64,000 nucleotides of DNA from JBIOHP01 sp044449065 (lineage in GTDB: Bacteria > Bacteroidota > Ignavibacteria > UBA10030 > SZUA-254), in NCBI GenBank assembly GCA_044449065.1, contig JBIOHP010000017.1, positions 13,064-77,063 of the forward strand, written 5' to 3'. The position numbers and the translations under genes are program-made. Below, piece by piece: positions 1 through 9,111 of the stretch (positions within the stretch are counted from its first letter, which is position 1; each line of letters starts with the position of its first letter). The notes beneath the pieces are model-generated. The model was given only the letters and a program-made list of their open reading frames with translations. It was not told the origin of the DNA and searched no databases.

Positions 1-1
1 G

Positions 2-1186
2 GAATCCGATTTTATCAACTATGATATCTATAACCAATATTTCACCGGAACGGATTATGGAACAGGCACGCGAACCGGCACTGTCTTAAGCGACGACGAT
101 AAGAACAAGATCATGAGCATTTTCCCGAGCGGTCTTGCGGAAACGCATAGCGACATAGATCTCCGCCTGTTGGGTTTAACGATCCATAATGATTTTTTGG
201 GTGATATGGCTTTTACCATCACCGACAGGATATCCATCAACCTCGATGTTCCGCGGGATTATTTGCGCTTTGCTTTTTTCGGGTTGGACTCAGCCGGATC
301 GAACTATGATGTCAGCGGCACGAGCGTCCGGGCATGGTACATACGGGATTATGCGTTCAGTTACGCGAGAAGAATTCCCCAGGTGCGCTTCATTGATGAT
401 TTCGCGGCGGGGATAACGCTCAAAGTTGTGCACGGGTACGGAGTCGCAATCACCGATAAATTCAACGGCACATTCGGCAACCAGATGCTTCCCGATGGAA
501 GCTACCGGATATACGGGAACTTTGATTCACGGATTTTACGCGCCAACACGCCCGACGTCAACACGGATTCGACAAAATTTTCCGCATTCCCATCGCCCGC
601 GGGCAAGGGTTTCGGTATCGATTTTGGCATGAACGGAGAGTTACGAAAAGGTCTGAGAGTCGCTTTCTCTATCACCGATATCGGATCAATCAACTGGACG
701 GAGAATACAAAACAAACGGTAGCGAATACCTCCTTCTCCTCCACCAATCCCGGCAATCCCCAGGACAACCAGCAAATTACCAATGGCTTTAAGGGTTCCG
801 ATACCACGACCGGAGCTTTCTCGACCGCGCTTCCCACAGTAATGCGTATGGGAGCAGCATTTCAGGCGGATGCAATGCCGTTTCTTAAATTCCTTCCCGG
901 CGAAATGCTCATCGTCGCTCAATACGAACAGGGATTCAATTCTTCCCCCGGCAACACCACGAGAGCAAGATTCTCCTTGGGAACCGAGTTGCGCCCCCTC
1001 TCATGGATTCCCCTGCGGACTGGTATCTCGTTAGGCGGAGCCGATAGGTTTAACTGGGCGGCGGGCTTTGGGTTTGATTTCAACGCCTTTAACCTAAACA
1101 TAGGCACGGAAAATATCGATCTCCTCTTCTCGCCAAAATCGTATAACCAATTCTCGGCAGGCGTGCAGATGATTTGGAGAATTTAA
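2..1186 (+). CDS. Outer-membrane beta-barrel protein, DUF5723-like, 5' end cut off
   Basis: The reading frame is open from base 2 and has no stop before 1184-1186, so the gene begins outside the window and 394 residues are visible. An internal ATG at 113 is not a likely start because the frame continues upstream in the same style. The protein is made of alternating short hydrophobic and polar stretches with many aromatic, Gly and Asn residues, typical of an outer-membrane barrel, and no domain with catalytic residues is visible. The order of segments (a mention of a fast-folding GLTIHND-like strand, then long loops, then GFGFDFNAFNLNIGTENI near the end) resembles the DUF5723 family of Bacteroidota. 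The name is a family-level guess; the outer-membrane location is the safer part. Confidence 0.6.
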   Translation, partial: ESDFINYDIYNQYFTGTDYGTGTRTGTVLSDDDKNKIMSIFPSGLAETHSDIDLRLLGLTIHNDFLGDMAFTITDRISINLDVPRDYLRFAFFGLDSAGSNYDVSGTSVRAWYIRDYAFSYARRIPQVRFIDDFAAGITLKVVHGYGVAITDKFNGTFGNQMLPDGSYRIYGNFDSRILRANTPDVNTDSTKFSAFPSPAGKGFGIDFGMNGELRKGLRVAFSITDIGSINWTENTKQTVANTSFSSTNPGNPQDNQQITNGFKGSDTTTGAFSTALPTVMRMGAAFQADAMPFLKFLPGEMLIVAQYEQGFNSSPGNTTRARFSLGTELRPLSWIPLRTGISLGGADRFNWAAGFGFDFNAFNLNIGTENIDLLFSPKSYNQFSAGVQMIWRI

Positions 1187-1234
1187 GGAAGGGCATCTGT
1201 TTCAAATTTTCTATCAGACTCCTCTGAAAAAACA

Positions 1235-1270
1235 CAACAGCCGCCGATCTTGAGAAGAGGGCGGCTGTTG
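1235..1270 (-). terminator. Intrinsic terminator between converging genes
   Basis: An 11-base perfect inverted repeat (CAACAGCCGCC at 1235-1245 and GGCGGCTGTTG at 1260-1270) lies between the stop of the barrel gene and the stop of the converging secreted-protein gene. Read on the minus strand the stem is followed by TGTTTTTTC, so it fits as terminator of the minus-strand gene. It may also slow polymerase coming the other way. Confidence 0.8.
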
Positions 1271-1295
1271 AGTATTAGGGAGTTGAGAATGAAAA

Positions 1296-2897
1296 TTATT
1301 TCACTAATATCATCTTTTTAAAATCGCTGAAACCGCCCGCGACTAATCTATAAAAATATACTCCGCTTGAGAGGTTACTGCCGTCAAATCTTGCGGTGCG
1401 GTATCCCGCATCTTGAACTTCATCCACCAGCGTTGCAACTTCCTGACCAAGCATGTTATATACTTTCAGGGTGACATGACCCGCGTCAGGCAGCTCGTAA
1501 TTAATCATCGTCGTTGGATTGAACGGGTTTGGCATGTTTTGATGCAGGAGATACGATGCAGGTTTCGCGCTGGCTGCTCCGTCATCGATAAATTTTGAAA
1601 TTGTTTTCGCTGGCAGACAGGGGTTTATAGCCGAGGCAATAATTACAATACCATCGCTCCCGGTATTACTCAGCGCCGTACTTCCTGAACCTTTCATTGG
1701 AATTTGATTCTTTCCATTTCCTGGCTCATTAAGCCAATATGATGTTGCATTATCGCTCTGGAGCTTCCAATGAATTGTTACCGGATATTTAACGTCCTTC
1801 AAAGAAATTGGGATTGTGGATTGACCACGGTTCGGCATAATTTTTTCGATGAACTTTCCGGATTTAAAGCGCGCGTGAAATATTCCCTTAGGTGTAACCG
1901 GAGGCATATCGGAATCCGTAAATCCTAAATTTAACGTTCGACCGCCGTTGACAGCATACATTTGCTGGCTATTACCAGCAGCGTCGGTGACCGTGAATTG
2001 ATCAAGAGCCAACATGGAAGATGCAAGGCAGCCGCCGCCCCCCCCACCGCTATAGCTTTGCACCGTGAACGAGAAGCTGTTTGACCAAATGCTGGTTACC
2101 GAACCGTTTGTAGCGTTAACCCTCCAGTAATATGTTGAGTCGTATGAACACGCCCCAATTGGTTCTGATGTTGATGTAATGTTCGGATAATCATATAATA
2201 TCAATGTGAAGCAGAGGTTTTTCGCCACCTGAAGATGGTACGAAGTTGCGCCCGTTGAAGCATCCCAATACAATGTAGGTGTTGTTGTTACGTCGATGGA
2301 TCCATCTTCCGGCGCGGCTAATACCGGCACTCCTGGCGCTCCCATCGGGTTGTCGGGTTGCGGCGTGCAGGGAAGTGAACCTCCGCCGCCAGATGAATTA
2401 ATATCCATGTATAATTGACCGTCGCTATTTACTTTAATCCAGTGTCCTTGTCCGGCTTTAATCGTATCTGTCATAAAATAACCGGCGTTGTATCCAAAAA
2501 AGTTTGATGATAAGGAAGTGCCCGAGGCAGATATCTTCGACCGGGGAATATCCTGGTATAACGAGCCGATCATATTCCAGCCGTTTTTTACCGCGATGTG
2601 GAAAGAGTCTCTTGTAGTTCCGTAATAATAGGCGGTAGTGCCTGAAGGATATTTTACCCAATAACCGATGCGATTATCCAGGGTGTTCGGATATATATAA
2701 GTTCCACCGTACCATGTTGAAATCTGATCGATTGAACCGGGATACACTGCACCTCTTGAAAAATCTCCGACATTCTCAGCTACTGACAACATGTTCCAAT
2801 GTGGTATAATAGGTGTTGAAACAGTAGGTATAGCTGAAAAATATGGATCATGATCTCCGTTCCGATCATCGGTCCAAAGAGAAAATACCTTATGCAT
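1296..2897 (-). CDS. C-terminal part of a split sialidase-like T9SS protein
   Basis: The 533 residues have no signal peptide at their first Met. They carry a GWN(M/L)IG...GYWVK-type module (about residues 55-165), a glycine-run linker, a fibronectin-III-like domain (about 185-285), another glycine linker, and a C-terminal T9SS sorting domain (HQNMPNPFNPTTMINYELP, then a strand-rich stretch ending KKMILVK). The frame stays open for 55 codons upstream of this Met and runs exactly into the TAA (3063-3065) that ends the next gene upstream. The two are therefore halves of one 975-codon reading frame. If only this part is translated it would lack an export signal and would not be useful as a secreted protein. 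The intrinsic terminator at 1235-1270 follows it. Confidence 0.75.
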   Translation of the reverse strand: MHKVFSLWTDDRNGDHDPYFSAIPTVSTPIIPHWNMLSVAENVGDFSRGAVYPGSIDQISTWYGGTYIYPNTLDNRIGYWVKYPSGTTAYYYGTTRDSFHIAVKNGWNMIGSLYQDIPRSKISASGTSLSSNFFGYNAGYFMTDTIKAGQGHWIKVNSDGQLYMDINSSGGGGSLPCTPQPDNPMGAPGVPVLAAPEDGSIDVTTTPTLYWDASTGATSYHLQVAKNLCFTLILYDYPNITSTSEPIGACSYDSTYYWRVNATNGSVTSIWSNSFSFTVQSYSGGGGGGCLASSMLALDQFTVTDAAGNSQQMYAVNGGRTLNLGFTDSDMPPVTPKGIFHARFKSGKFIEKIMPNRGQSTIPISLKDVKYPVTIHWKLQSDNATSYWLNEPGNGKNQIPMKGSGSTALSNTGSDGIVIIASAINPCLPAKTISKFIDDGAASAKPASYLLHQNMPNPFNPTTMINYELPDAGHVTLKVYNMLGQEVATLVDEVQDAGYRTARFDGSNLSSGVYFYRLVAGGFSDFKKMILVK

Positions 2898-3062
2898 TGC
2901 CGCGACCGATGTTATACCCTGATAATCATGATACCTGGAAGCCGAGTGTGGATCAAAACTCTGATTTGAAACCTTTTTTCTATGAGTAAAATTTGCACCA
3001 GCATCATTCGATGACTGGATATAAGTATTAAGTATATATCCATTATCTAAAACTTGATAATA

Positions 3063-4223
3063 TTATAAGGTTATAAAGCCCGTCGGATCAACGGTTACTG
3101 AGGGTTGGACCATTATATCATCAAGGATTAAAGATGTTGGAGTAAAAGGAACATTAATTGGATCGGATGATTTATAAAAAACCACTTTACTATTAGGATG
3201 AGTATCGTCAGTAACATCAATAAAAGTCACATACACGTAGTCAGTTGGTCCCACTGCTATGGCTGGTAAATTTGCGTATCGCAACACACCATATACGTTA
3301 TTTATAAATGTGCAATTTGCGACTTTGATAGCTTCCGACCAGCTTCCCCCGTAAGGCAATTTTTTTAACCAAATTATTGAGGCATTATAGGGCGGTGTTC
3401 CTTCCGGATCAGTAGGCGGATGGTTATCACACCAGGCAACATAAACGTCCCCATTAGGGCCGACAGCGGGCATCGCACTTTGTACATAATTATAGATTGG
3501 CGTCGGTAGAATTGAACCACTACCTAAATCCGAAAGTATCGCTAATGTGCCGGATACATCCCCACCAGCGTCGGCGAGACTGTATGGATCGGTCCAGTTT
3601 ACTCCATGGTCGGTTGATAATGATACTAAAATTTCTGTTCCACCGATCCTATTTGGGGTCAAGGTAGGATCCTCAAATCTAGTCCAAGTTACATAAATAT
3701 TTCCATTTCCTTGACTACCCGTATCATTATCAATTACCATATACGGTTTATCATCTTGGGTAGAATTATGAACAAACTGATATGACCAGTAATTTCGGTC
3801 GCGGGGTGGAAATGTGCTTTTTGCCATTATAACTGCACCCATTGAATCCCAGTCGGAAGAAATAGGATAGTGTGGTCGAGCGAAAAACACATAATAAACA
3901 TTGCCCTGGTTATCAAATGATACAGAAGGATCGCAACAAGAATAATAATTTGTAGAGGATATCAATGGATGAAGGGCATAATTAATCCACGTATTTCCAC
4001 CGTCGGTTGAATATCCAAAACCTGGTCGCACGGTATCTCCAGGTACTCTGTTTTCTCTATTATCATTCCAACCAGCAACTAAATAATTGCTATTCGTTGG
4101 ACTTACTGCAATAGCCATTTCACATTGATCGTGTGACTCGGTGGTGACAGCATTGTTTGGTAATTGTGAAAATCCCATTGATATAGGAATGAACAACATG
4201 AATAATAGCAATAATCTTTTCAT
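3063..4223 (-). CDS. N-terminal part of a split sialidase/BNR-like secreted protein
   Basis: The product starts with a clear signal peptide (MKRLLLLFMLFIPISMGFSQ) and continues as a sialidase-like beta-propeller with Asp-box style repeats (YSTDGGNTW near residue 72, LSTDHGVNW near 205). It ends abruptly at residue 386 in the middle of a propeller blade, at a single TAA. After the stop the same frame continues for 55 codons into the T9SS domain protein that follows. With the other half it would be a normal secreted T9SS cargo protein. Known relatives with this layout bind or cut surface sugars, but no catalytic residues could be assigned, so hydrolase activity is only a possibility. The break may be a real nonsense mutation, a read error, or a stop that is read through. 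Confidence 0.75.
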   Translation of the reverse strand: MKRLLLLFMLFIPISMGFSQLPNNAVTTESHDQCEMAIAVSPTNSNYLVAGWNDNRENRVPGDTVRPGFGYSTDGGNTWINYALHPLISSTNYYSCCDPSVSFDNQGNVYYVFFARPHYPISSDWDSMGAVIMAKSTFPPRDRNYWSYQFVHNSTQDDKPYMVIDNDTGSQGNGNIYVTWTRFEDPTLTPNRIGGTEILVSLSTDHGVNWTDPYSLADAGGDVSGTLAILSDLGSGSILPTPIYNYVQSAMPAVGPNGDVYVAWCDNHPPTDPEGTPPYNASIIWLKKLPYGGSWSEAIKVANCTFINNVYGVLRYANLPAIAVGPTDYVYVTFIDVTDDTHPNSKVVFYKSSDPINVPFTPTSLILDDIMVQPSVTVDPTGFITL

Positions 4224-4288
4224 GACATTTTCCTTTTATATTGTTAAATGGTTGATTTTTAGTGAATTAAGGTGCATATTAAACATAA

Positions 4289-4371
4289 AGAGCCCTCGTG
4301 GAATTTTATATCCAAATCTTATCTCTTGGCCGAGATTATATTTTTGGAAGAACCCAGGGGGCTCTCTTTTT
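4289..4371 (+). other. Long hairpin with T-run in the leader region of the sialidase-like gene
   Basis: AGAGCCC at 4289-4295 pairs with GGGCTCT at 4359-4365, and a small inner hairpin (ATCTC/GAGAT, 4321-4336) sits in the loop. On the plus strand the outer stem is followed by CTTTTTTATA. No plus-strand gene is upstream to be terminated. The rest of the 367-base gap (4224-4590) holds only a short perfect hairpin GCGAGAC-TCC-GTCTCGC at 4510-4526, which looks like a stray REP-type palindrome, and a fragment resembling the widespread CGCAAAGA-TGCTAAG type repeat near 4451. Confidence 0.4.
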
Positions 4372-4590
4372 TATACTTAGTTATTTTTAGATTTCATAAA
4401 TTTGGTAGTACTATAAATCGGTTGCGTTGCTTTACGTCCTCTGCATTTAAGCGTTAATCGCAAAGATGCTAAGTTCGCCGAGGATCGCAGAAATATATCT
4501 ATAGAAGAAGCGAGACTCCGTCTCGCTCTACATCTAACGGCATTATTGAATCCAAGATTAATTCACGAAGGTTAAGAAATTCCATGGTGA

Positions 4591-6819
4591 CTATCTTATC
4601 AATACCATTTTTTTTACGTCTCGAAAAGATGATGTTTGTAATTGACAAAAATACACACCGGAGGCAAGTCCGGAGGCGTCGAAATTAATCGAATGATTTC
4701 CCGGATTAAGTTTTTCGTTTGTTAATAAAGTAACCTTTTCCCCAAGAATATTGTAAATTGCTATTTCGACTTGATCCGCATGGGGTAGATAAAAATTTAT
4801 CGTTGTTACGGGATTAAATGGATTGGGATAGTTTTGCTCAAGTCGATAATTGTAATTATTCATCGATTGATTTTGTAATTTAACGCCAAGTATCAGATCA
4901 TTTTTTAAAATTACCAAAGCTGCACCACTATTAAGGAATATGTACCCATTTGCTGCATCCAAAAGATTTCCGTCCCAATTCGTCATAGTATAGAATGCCC
5001 GTATTCGCATACTCGAAAGATTTGAAAGATCCACAGCTTCAATGGTCGGATATATTGTATTTTGGATATTGCTAAACCCCGTATAGTATAAATAATTTCC
5101 CGTAACCGGCATATTTGCAGGATTCATGTTAGGTCCGTCCGAGAAAAGTGAGATCAAGTCCGGGGATGCCGCATTGGAAATATCATAAACATAAATACCT
5201 CCTGCTGTGGAATAGATGTAAAGAATTGAATCGCGGAGGGTGATCGATGAAATCGTTTCCGGTATGGACTTCAAAATTCTGCCGGAAAGGAAGATGTTAT
5301 TCAATGAATGAATATCATATATATATAATCCACTATCCCGAGAACCTAAGTACATAATGCTATCCCGGTAACCGAAGGAGGTGATTGTGAATGGAGTAGA
5401 TACCGAGCCAACCTGCCGGGGTTGTGATATATTCGAAATATCAACCATACGAAGAGCGGTTACTTCGTTTATAAACAGTAAGGTATTATAGAGAAACATA
5501 TTGAGACCAGCTATTCCCGGAAGAGCGCTCAACTGATGCGGATGAAGGGAATCTGAAATATCATAAAAAAATACGCCGCCGCTCAAAGGATCTGACGATG
5601 GGGCGTCAAGAGTAACGAGAAGGTTACCATTAATAATGGCGTCATTTGTATATCCATCATTATTGATATTGACAATTTGTTTCGGTGTGTATTTATCGGT
5701 GATATCTAAGAGCCACAACCCTGCGTCGTTTGAAGCTGTTGCAGCTAAATTTCCCCGTATAGAAATATTATTAATGTTATCGTTTGTTGGGAAAAACCCA
5801 AGACGACGCAAACTATCTTTCGTATCATAACAGGTGAAACCCGTCAAGCATGACTCGTAGAGTAACCCATTTGATGATAAAGCTAAAAAACCTTGTATGT
5901 TAGTCTGATATGGTAAGACATTATGAGCTAAAATGACGGGTTGATCAGGTATCGTAAGATCGATATCATAAATACCCCTATGCATAGTCATATAAAGGTG
6001 AGAGCCGGATAAAGCAAAATCATTAGCTCCTGTAACTTCCCCCTCTATTGGTCCAAAAGTATATAAATAATGTGGATGCGCCGGATTTGAGATACTAAAA
6101 TAATCAAGGGCAGAAGTCCATTTCGATAAGATAAGAAAGGTATCAAGTACCACCGCAGCATCCATAAAACCGGGAGACCATGCCGTAACATAAATTAACG
6201 TATCAGGATTTCGCGCATCAATAACGTAAAGCATGGGAATCGAACCCCCTCCCACATAACAATAACCGTCTTTCACCGCCAGCGTATAGCAATATTCATT
6301 TATGAACCAACCTTTTGATCGAACACGGGGAGTAGTGCGATCTGAAATATCGATGATAGACAAAGCTCCATCAACCGATATAGCGTAGATAAGCGAATTA
6401 ACAATTTCCATACGGCTGATATAGAGTGTAGTTTGTACAGAGCCAATTGTACTTACGTTCAAAGGATCCTTAACATTGAGGATGAGAAGGCTCGTACCTA
6501 CTGCTACATAAGCAATGGAATCAATCAGTTTAATACACGAAGGAGCGCCTATCTCATATTCTGCAATGATCGATGGTGGTTGTGTTCTCGCTCTCCAGCA
6601 AATAAATTGGAGGAGGGATCCATTTTCAATCATCACAAAATTAGAATCGGCTGAAATTGCCCAGCATTCTCCCCATGTCCAATTGCCCACATAACTCATG
6701 TTGGAATCGATATCGGCTGCGGTATTAGTTGAAGTGAATAATTTTTTATGAACCTGAGCAGATGAGTTTTGAGAGAAAAGAAATAAAAAAGTTGAAATGA
6801 GAACAAACCTAAATACCAT
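4591..6819 (-). CDS. LVIVD-repeat beta-propeller protein with T9SS sorting domain
   Basis: The chosen start is the Met at 6819, because it opens a good signal peptide (MVFRFVLISTFLFLFSQNSSAQ); the frame can be extended to 6936 but the extra 39 residues look like translated leader. The mature protein is a long run of repeats of the LVIVD type, each with a hydrophobic strand followed by VIDISD/DISN-like motifs (for example LSIIDISDRTTPR and YIYDIHSLNN), predicting one or two beta-propellers. The last 80 residues are a T9SS sorting domain (LEQNYPNPFNPVTTINFYLP ... KKMVLIR). It should be exported and anchored or released at the cell surface; its ligand is unknown. It stands alone. The 326 bases upstream (6820-7145) are AT-rich and hold nothing else that I can name. 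Confidence 0.85.
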   Translation of the reverse strand: MVFRFVLISTFLFLFSQNSSAQVHKKLFTSTNTAADIDSNMSYVGNWTWGECWAISADSNFVMIENGSLLQFICWRARTQPPSIIAEYEIGAPSCIKLIDSIAYVAVGTSLLILNVKDPLNVSTIGSVQTTLYISRMEIVNSLIYAISVDGALSIIDISDRTTPRVRSKGWFINEYCYTLAVKDGYCYVGGGSIPMLYVIDARNPDTLIYVTAWSPGFMDAAVVLDTFLILSKWTSALDYFSISNPAHPHYLYTFGPIEGEVTGANDFALSGSHLYMTMHRGIYDIDLTIPDQPVILAHNVLPYQTNIQGFLALSSNGLLYESCLTGFTCYDTKDSLRRLGFFPTNDNINNISIRGNLAATASNDAGLWLLDITDKYTPKQIVNINNDGYTNDAIINGNLLVTLDAPSSDPLSGGVFFYDISDSLHPHQLSALPGIAGLNMFLYNTLLFINEVTALRMVDISNISQPRQVGSVSTPFTITSFGYRDSIMYLGSRDSGLYIYDIHSLNNIFLSGRILKSIPETISSITLRDSILYIYSTAGGIYVYDISNAASPDLISLFSDGPNMNPANMPVTGNYLYYTGFSNIQNTIYPTIEAVDLSNLSSMRIRAFYTMTNWDGNLLDAANGYIFLNSGAALVILKNDLILGVKLQNQSMNNYNYRLEQNYPNPFNPVTTINFYLPHADQVEIAIYNILGEKVTLLTNEKLNPGNHSINFDASGLASGVYFCQLQTSSFRDVKKMVLIR

Positions 6820-7145
6820 TCTCAAGCAATTGTAAATATTACAAAAATCGAATAATCTTAGCCGAAGAGAAGATATTACACTGTTTTTATAAAATGTGTG
6901 TCGATATGGTTTATTACTTTTCAAATTCGCTTTCACTGTTTTTAATAGTGCTTTTGCTTGAAAAATACTACGTTATAACACTCCTACAACTCGTATGCTA
7001 GCAAATTTAGACTCCAACATCTATAATAACATAATATTTATTAAAAGCAAGTATTTTGACTTTTATTTTAATCGATTAGGGTGGGGTTTATTTAGCGGGG
7101 GAAGAGGAAATTTCCTATTTCACTCCGAGAGAAGCAAAAGAAATT

Positions 7146-8534
7146 TTACAATATATACTTGCTCAAATCCCGGTCTTTAACAATTCCCTCCAACTTTGCA
7201 TCAACCATTTCCCTGCCGATGGTGATGGATTCATTTTTGTATTTTTCGGGTGCTTCGAAGAGGATCTCTTCAAGCAGCGTGGTGAGGATGGTGTGCAATC
7301 TTCGTGCGCCGATATTTTCAATCTGGTCGTTCACATGGGTCGCCGTTCTCGCGATGGCGTGAATTGCATCCTCGGTGAATTCCAATTTCACATTATCGGA
7401 TTCCATGAGAGCTATATACTGCTTAAGCAATGCGTTTTGAGGCAGCGTGAGAATCTTCACAAAATCTTCTTCGGTAAGCGTGTTTAATTCCACCCTGATG
7501 GGAAATCGCCCTTGCAGTTCAGGTATGAGATCGGAGGGTTTGGAGACATGGAACGCGCCGGAAGCGATAAATAAAATATGATCAGTCTTTACCATGCCGT
7601 ATTTTGTGGATACATTCGATCCTTCAACGATAGGCAGCAAATCGCGCTGAACGCCCTCGCGCGATACGTCGGGTCCGGCGGTGTGTCCCCCTCCCGCGAT
7701 CTTATCGATCTCATCGATGAATACTATGCCGGTATTTTCAACGCGGTTAATCGCCTCGCGCACTGCGGCGTCCACGTCGATCAGTTTTTCGGCTTCTTCC
7801 TGGCTCAGGAGTTCTTTTGCCTCGGCTATCGTCAGCTTGCGCTTCTTGGTTTTTTTCGGAAGGAGGTTGCCGAACATCTCCTGGATATTGACGCCCATCT
7901 CTTCAGCGTTTAAAGGTCCGAATATCTGCATCGACGGAAACTGGTTGCTGGTAATATCAAGCTCAATCGTCCGCTCGTCTAACTCGCCCTTATGAAGTTT
8001 CTCGCGGAATTTTTCCCTCGTAACATGGTTCTCATCAACTTCATCGCCGTTGTCATCCGGTACGGACAAATTAACCTGCGACCGGTGTTTTACCGGAGGA
8101 ACAAGCAAATCCAAAATCCGTTCTTCGGTGAGCCGCCGGGCTTTATCCCGTACCTCGAGCGATTTTTCCGCCCTCACCATGTTCATAGCGTACTCGGTTA
8201 AATCGCGTACCATCGACTCGACGTCTCTGCCGACATAACCGACTTCCGTGAATTTAGACGCCTCGACTTTAATAAACGGAGCATTCACTAACTTTGCGAG
8301 GCGGCGGGCAATTTCGGTCTTCCCCACTCCCGTTGGTCCGATCATGATGATGTTATTCGGCATGATCTCTTCGCGCAAATTCTCGCCGGTCTGCAGCCGC
8401 CGCCACCGGTTGCGGATGGCGATAGCAACCGATTTTTTTGCGGCGTTCTGACCTACAATATAGCGGTCAAGCTCGCGAACGATCTCCCTCGGCGTAAGCT
8501 CATGGCTGGCGGATTTAATAACCTTTTTATTCAT
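7146..8534 (-). CDS. hslU: HslU, ATPase of the HslVU protease
   Basis: HslU is the AAA+ unfoldase that feeds proteins into the HslV chamber in the cytoplasm. The 462 residues are of normal length. A Walker A box (GPTGVGKT) is at 66-73, the pore motif GYVGRD at 99-104, the variable I domain at about 125-250, Walker B (IVFIDEID) at 270-277, and the sensor region with GRFPIRV at 342-348. The C-terminal tail DLSKYIL is the kind that docks into HslV. It follows hslV by 22 bases, and the two belong to the rpoN-hslV-hslU run. The preceding DUF3109 and rpoN genes are probably on the same transcript. Nothing looks unusual. Confidence 0.97.
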   Translation of the reverse strand: MNKKVIKSASHELTPREIVRELDRYIVGQNAAKKSVAIAIRNRWRRLQTGENLREEIMPNNIIMIGPTGVGKTEIARRLAKLVNAPFIKVEASKFTEVGYVGRDVESMVRDLTEYAMNMVRAEKSLEVRDKARRLTEERILDLLVPPVKHRSQVNLSVPDDNGDEVDENHVTREKFREKLHKGELDERTIELDITSNQFPSMQIFGPLNAEEMGVNIQEMFGNLLPKKTKKRKLTIAEAKELLSQEEAEKLIDVDAAVREAINRVENTGIVFIDEIDKIAGGGHTAGPDVSREGVQRDLLPIVEGSNVSTKYGMVKTDHILFIASGAFHVSKPSDLIPELQGRFPIRVELNTLTEEDFVKILTLPQNALLKQYIALMESDNVKLEFTEDAIHAIARTATHVNDQIENIGARRLHTILTTLLEEILFEAPEKYKNESITIGREMVDAKLEGIVKDRDLSKYIL

Positions 8535-8556
8535 AGGTATCTGATATCAAGTCACA

Positions 8557-9093
8557 TTATAATTCTTCAATCACGATCTGTTTATTGGTATAGATGCAGA
8601 TATCCCCTGCGGCGTTTAATGCTTCGTGTACAATTTCCCGCGCGGGCAATTTTGTATGTTTTACCATCATCCTCGCCGCCACAAGCGCGTAATTTCCCCC
8701 GGATCCGATGGCGATAATGCCGTCGTCTGGTTCAATGATTTCACCGGTGCCGGAGATGATCAACGCTTGTTCTTTGTTGATGATGGCAAGCAGCGCTTCA
8801 AGCTGGCGGAGGTATTTATCAGTCCTCCAATTTTTCGCAAGTTCAACCGCCGCGCGCTGCAAATTCCCATGATACTGTTCTAACTTCTCTTCAAACCGTT
8901 CGTACAGCGTAAAGGCGTCCGCTGCCGCGCCGGCAAATCCCGCAAGAACGGTGCCGTTGTATATCTTCCGCACTTTTTTTGCGTTATGTTTCATAACGGC
9001 ATTGCCGACAGTAACCTGCCCGTCCGCTCCCATGACTACTTTCCCGTCGTGGCGCATCCCAATAACAGTAGTTGAATGAATCACTTCAATCAT
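8557..9093 (-). CDS. hslV: HslV, proteolytic subunit of HslVU
   Basis: HslV is the threonine protease that forms the double hexamer degraded into by HslU. The 178 residues match the family length. The TT pair of the active site is at residues 8-9 (STTVIG), so Thr8 should be the catalytic N-terminal residue after removal of a seven-residue leader. The motifs GADGQVT and GFAGAAADAF follow as in relatives. The gene sits 18 bases after rpoN and 22 bases before hslU, in the usual order with its ATPase partner. Confidence 0.97.
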   Translation of the reverse strand: MIEVIHSTTVIGMRHDGKVVMGADGQVTVGNAVMKHNAKKVRKIYNGTVLAGFAGAAADAFTLYERFEEKLEQYHGNLQRAAVELAKNWRTDKYLRQLEALLAIINKEQALIISGTGEIIEPDDGIIAIGSGGNYALVAARMMVKHTKLPAREIVHEALNAAGDICIYTNKQIVIEEL

Positions 9094-9111
9094 AACGCTC
9101 AGAAATTATTA

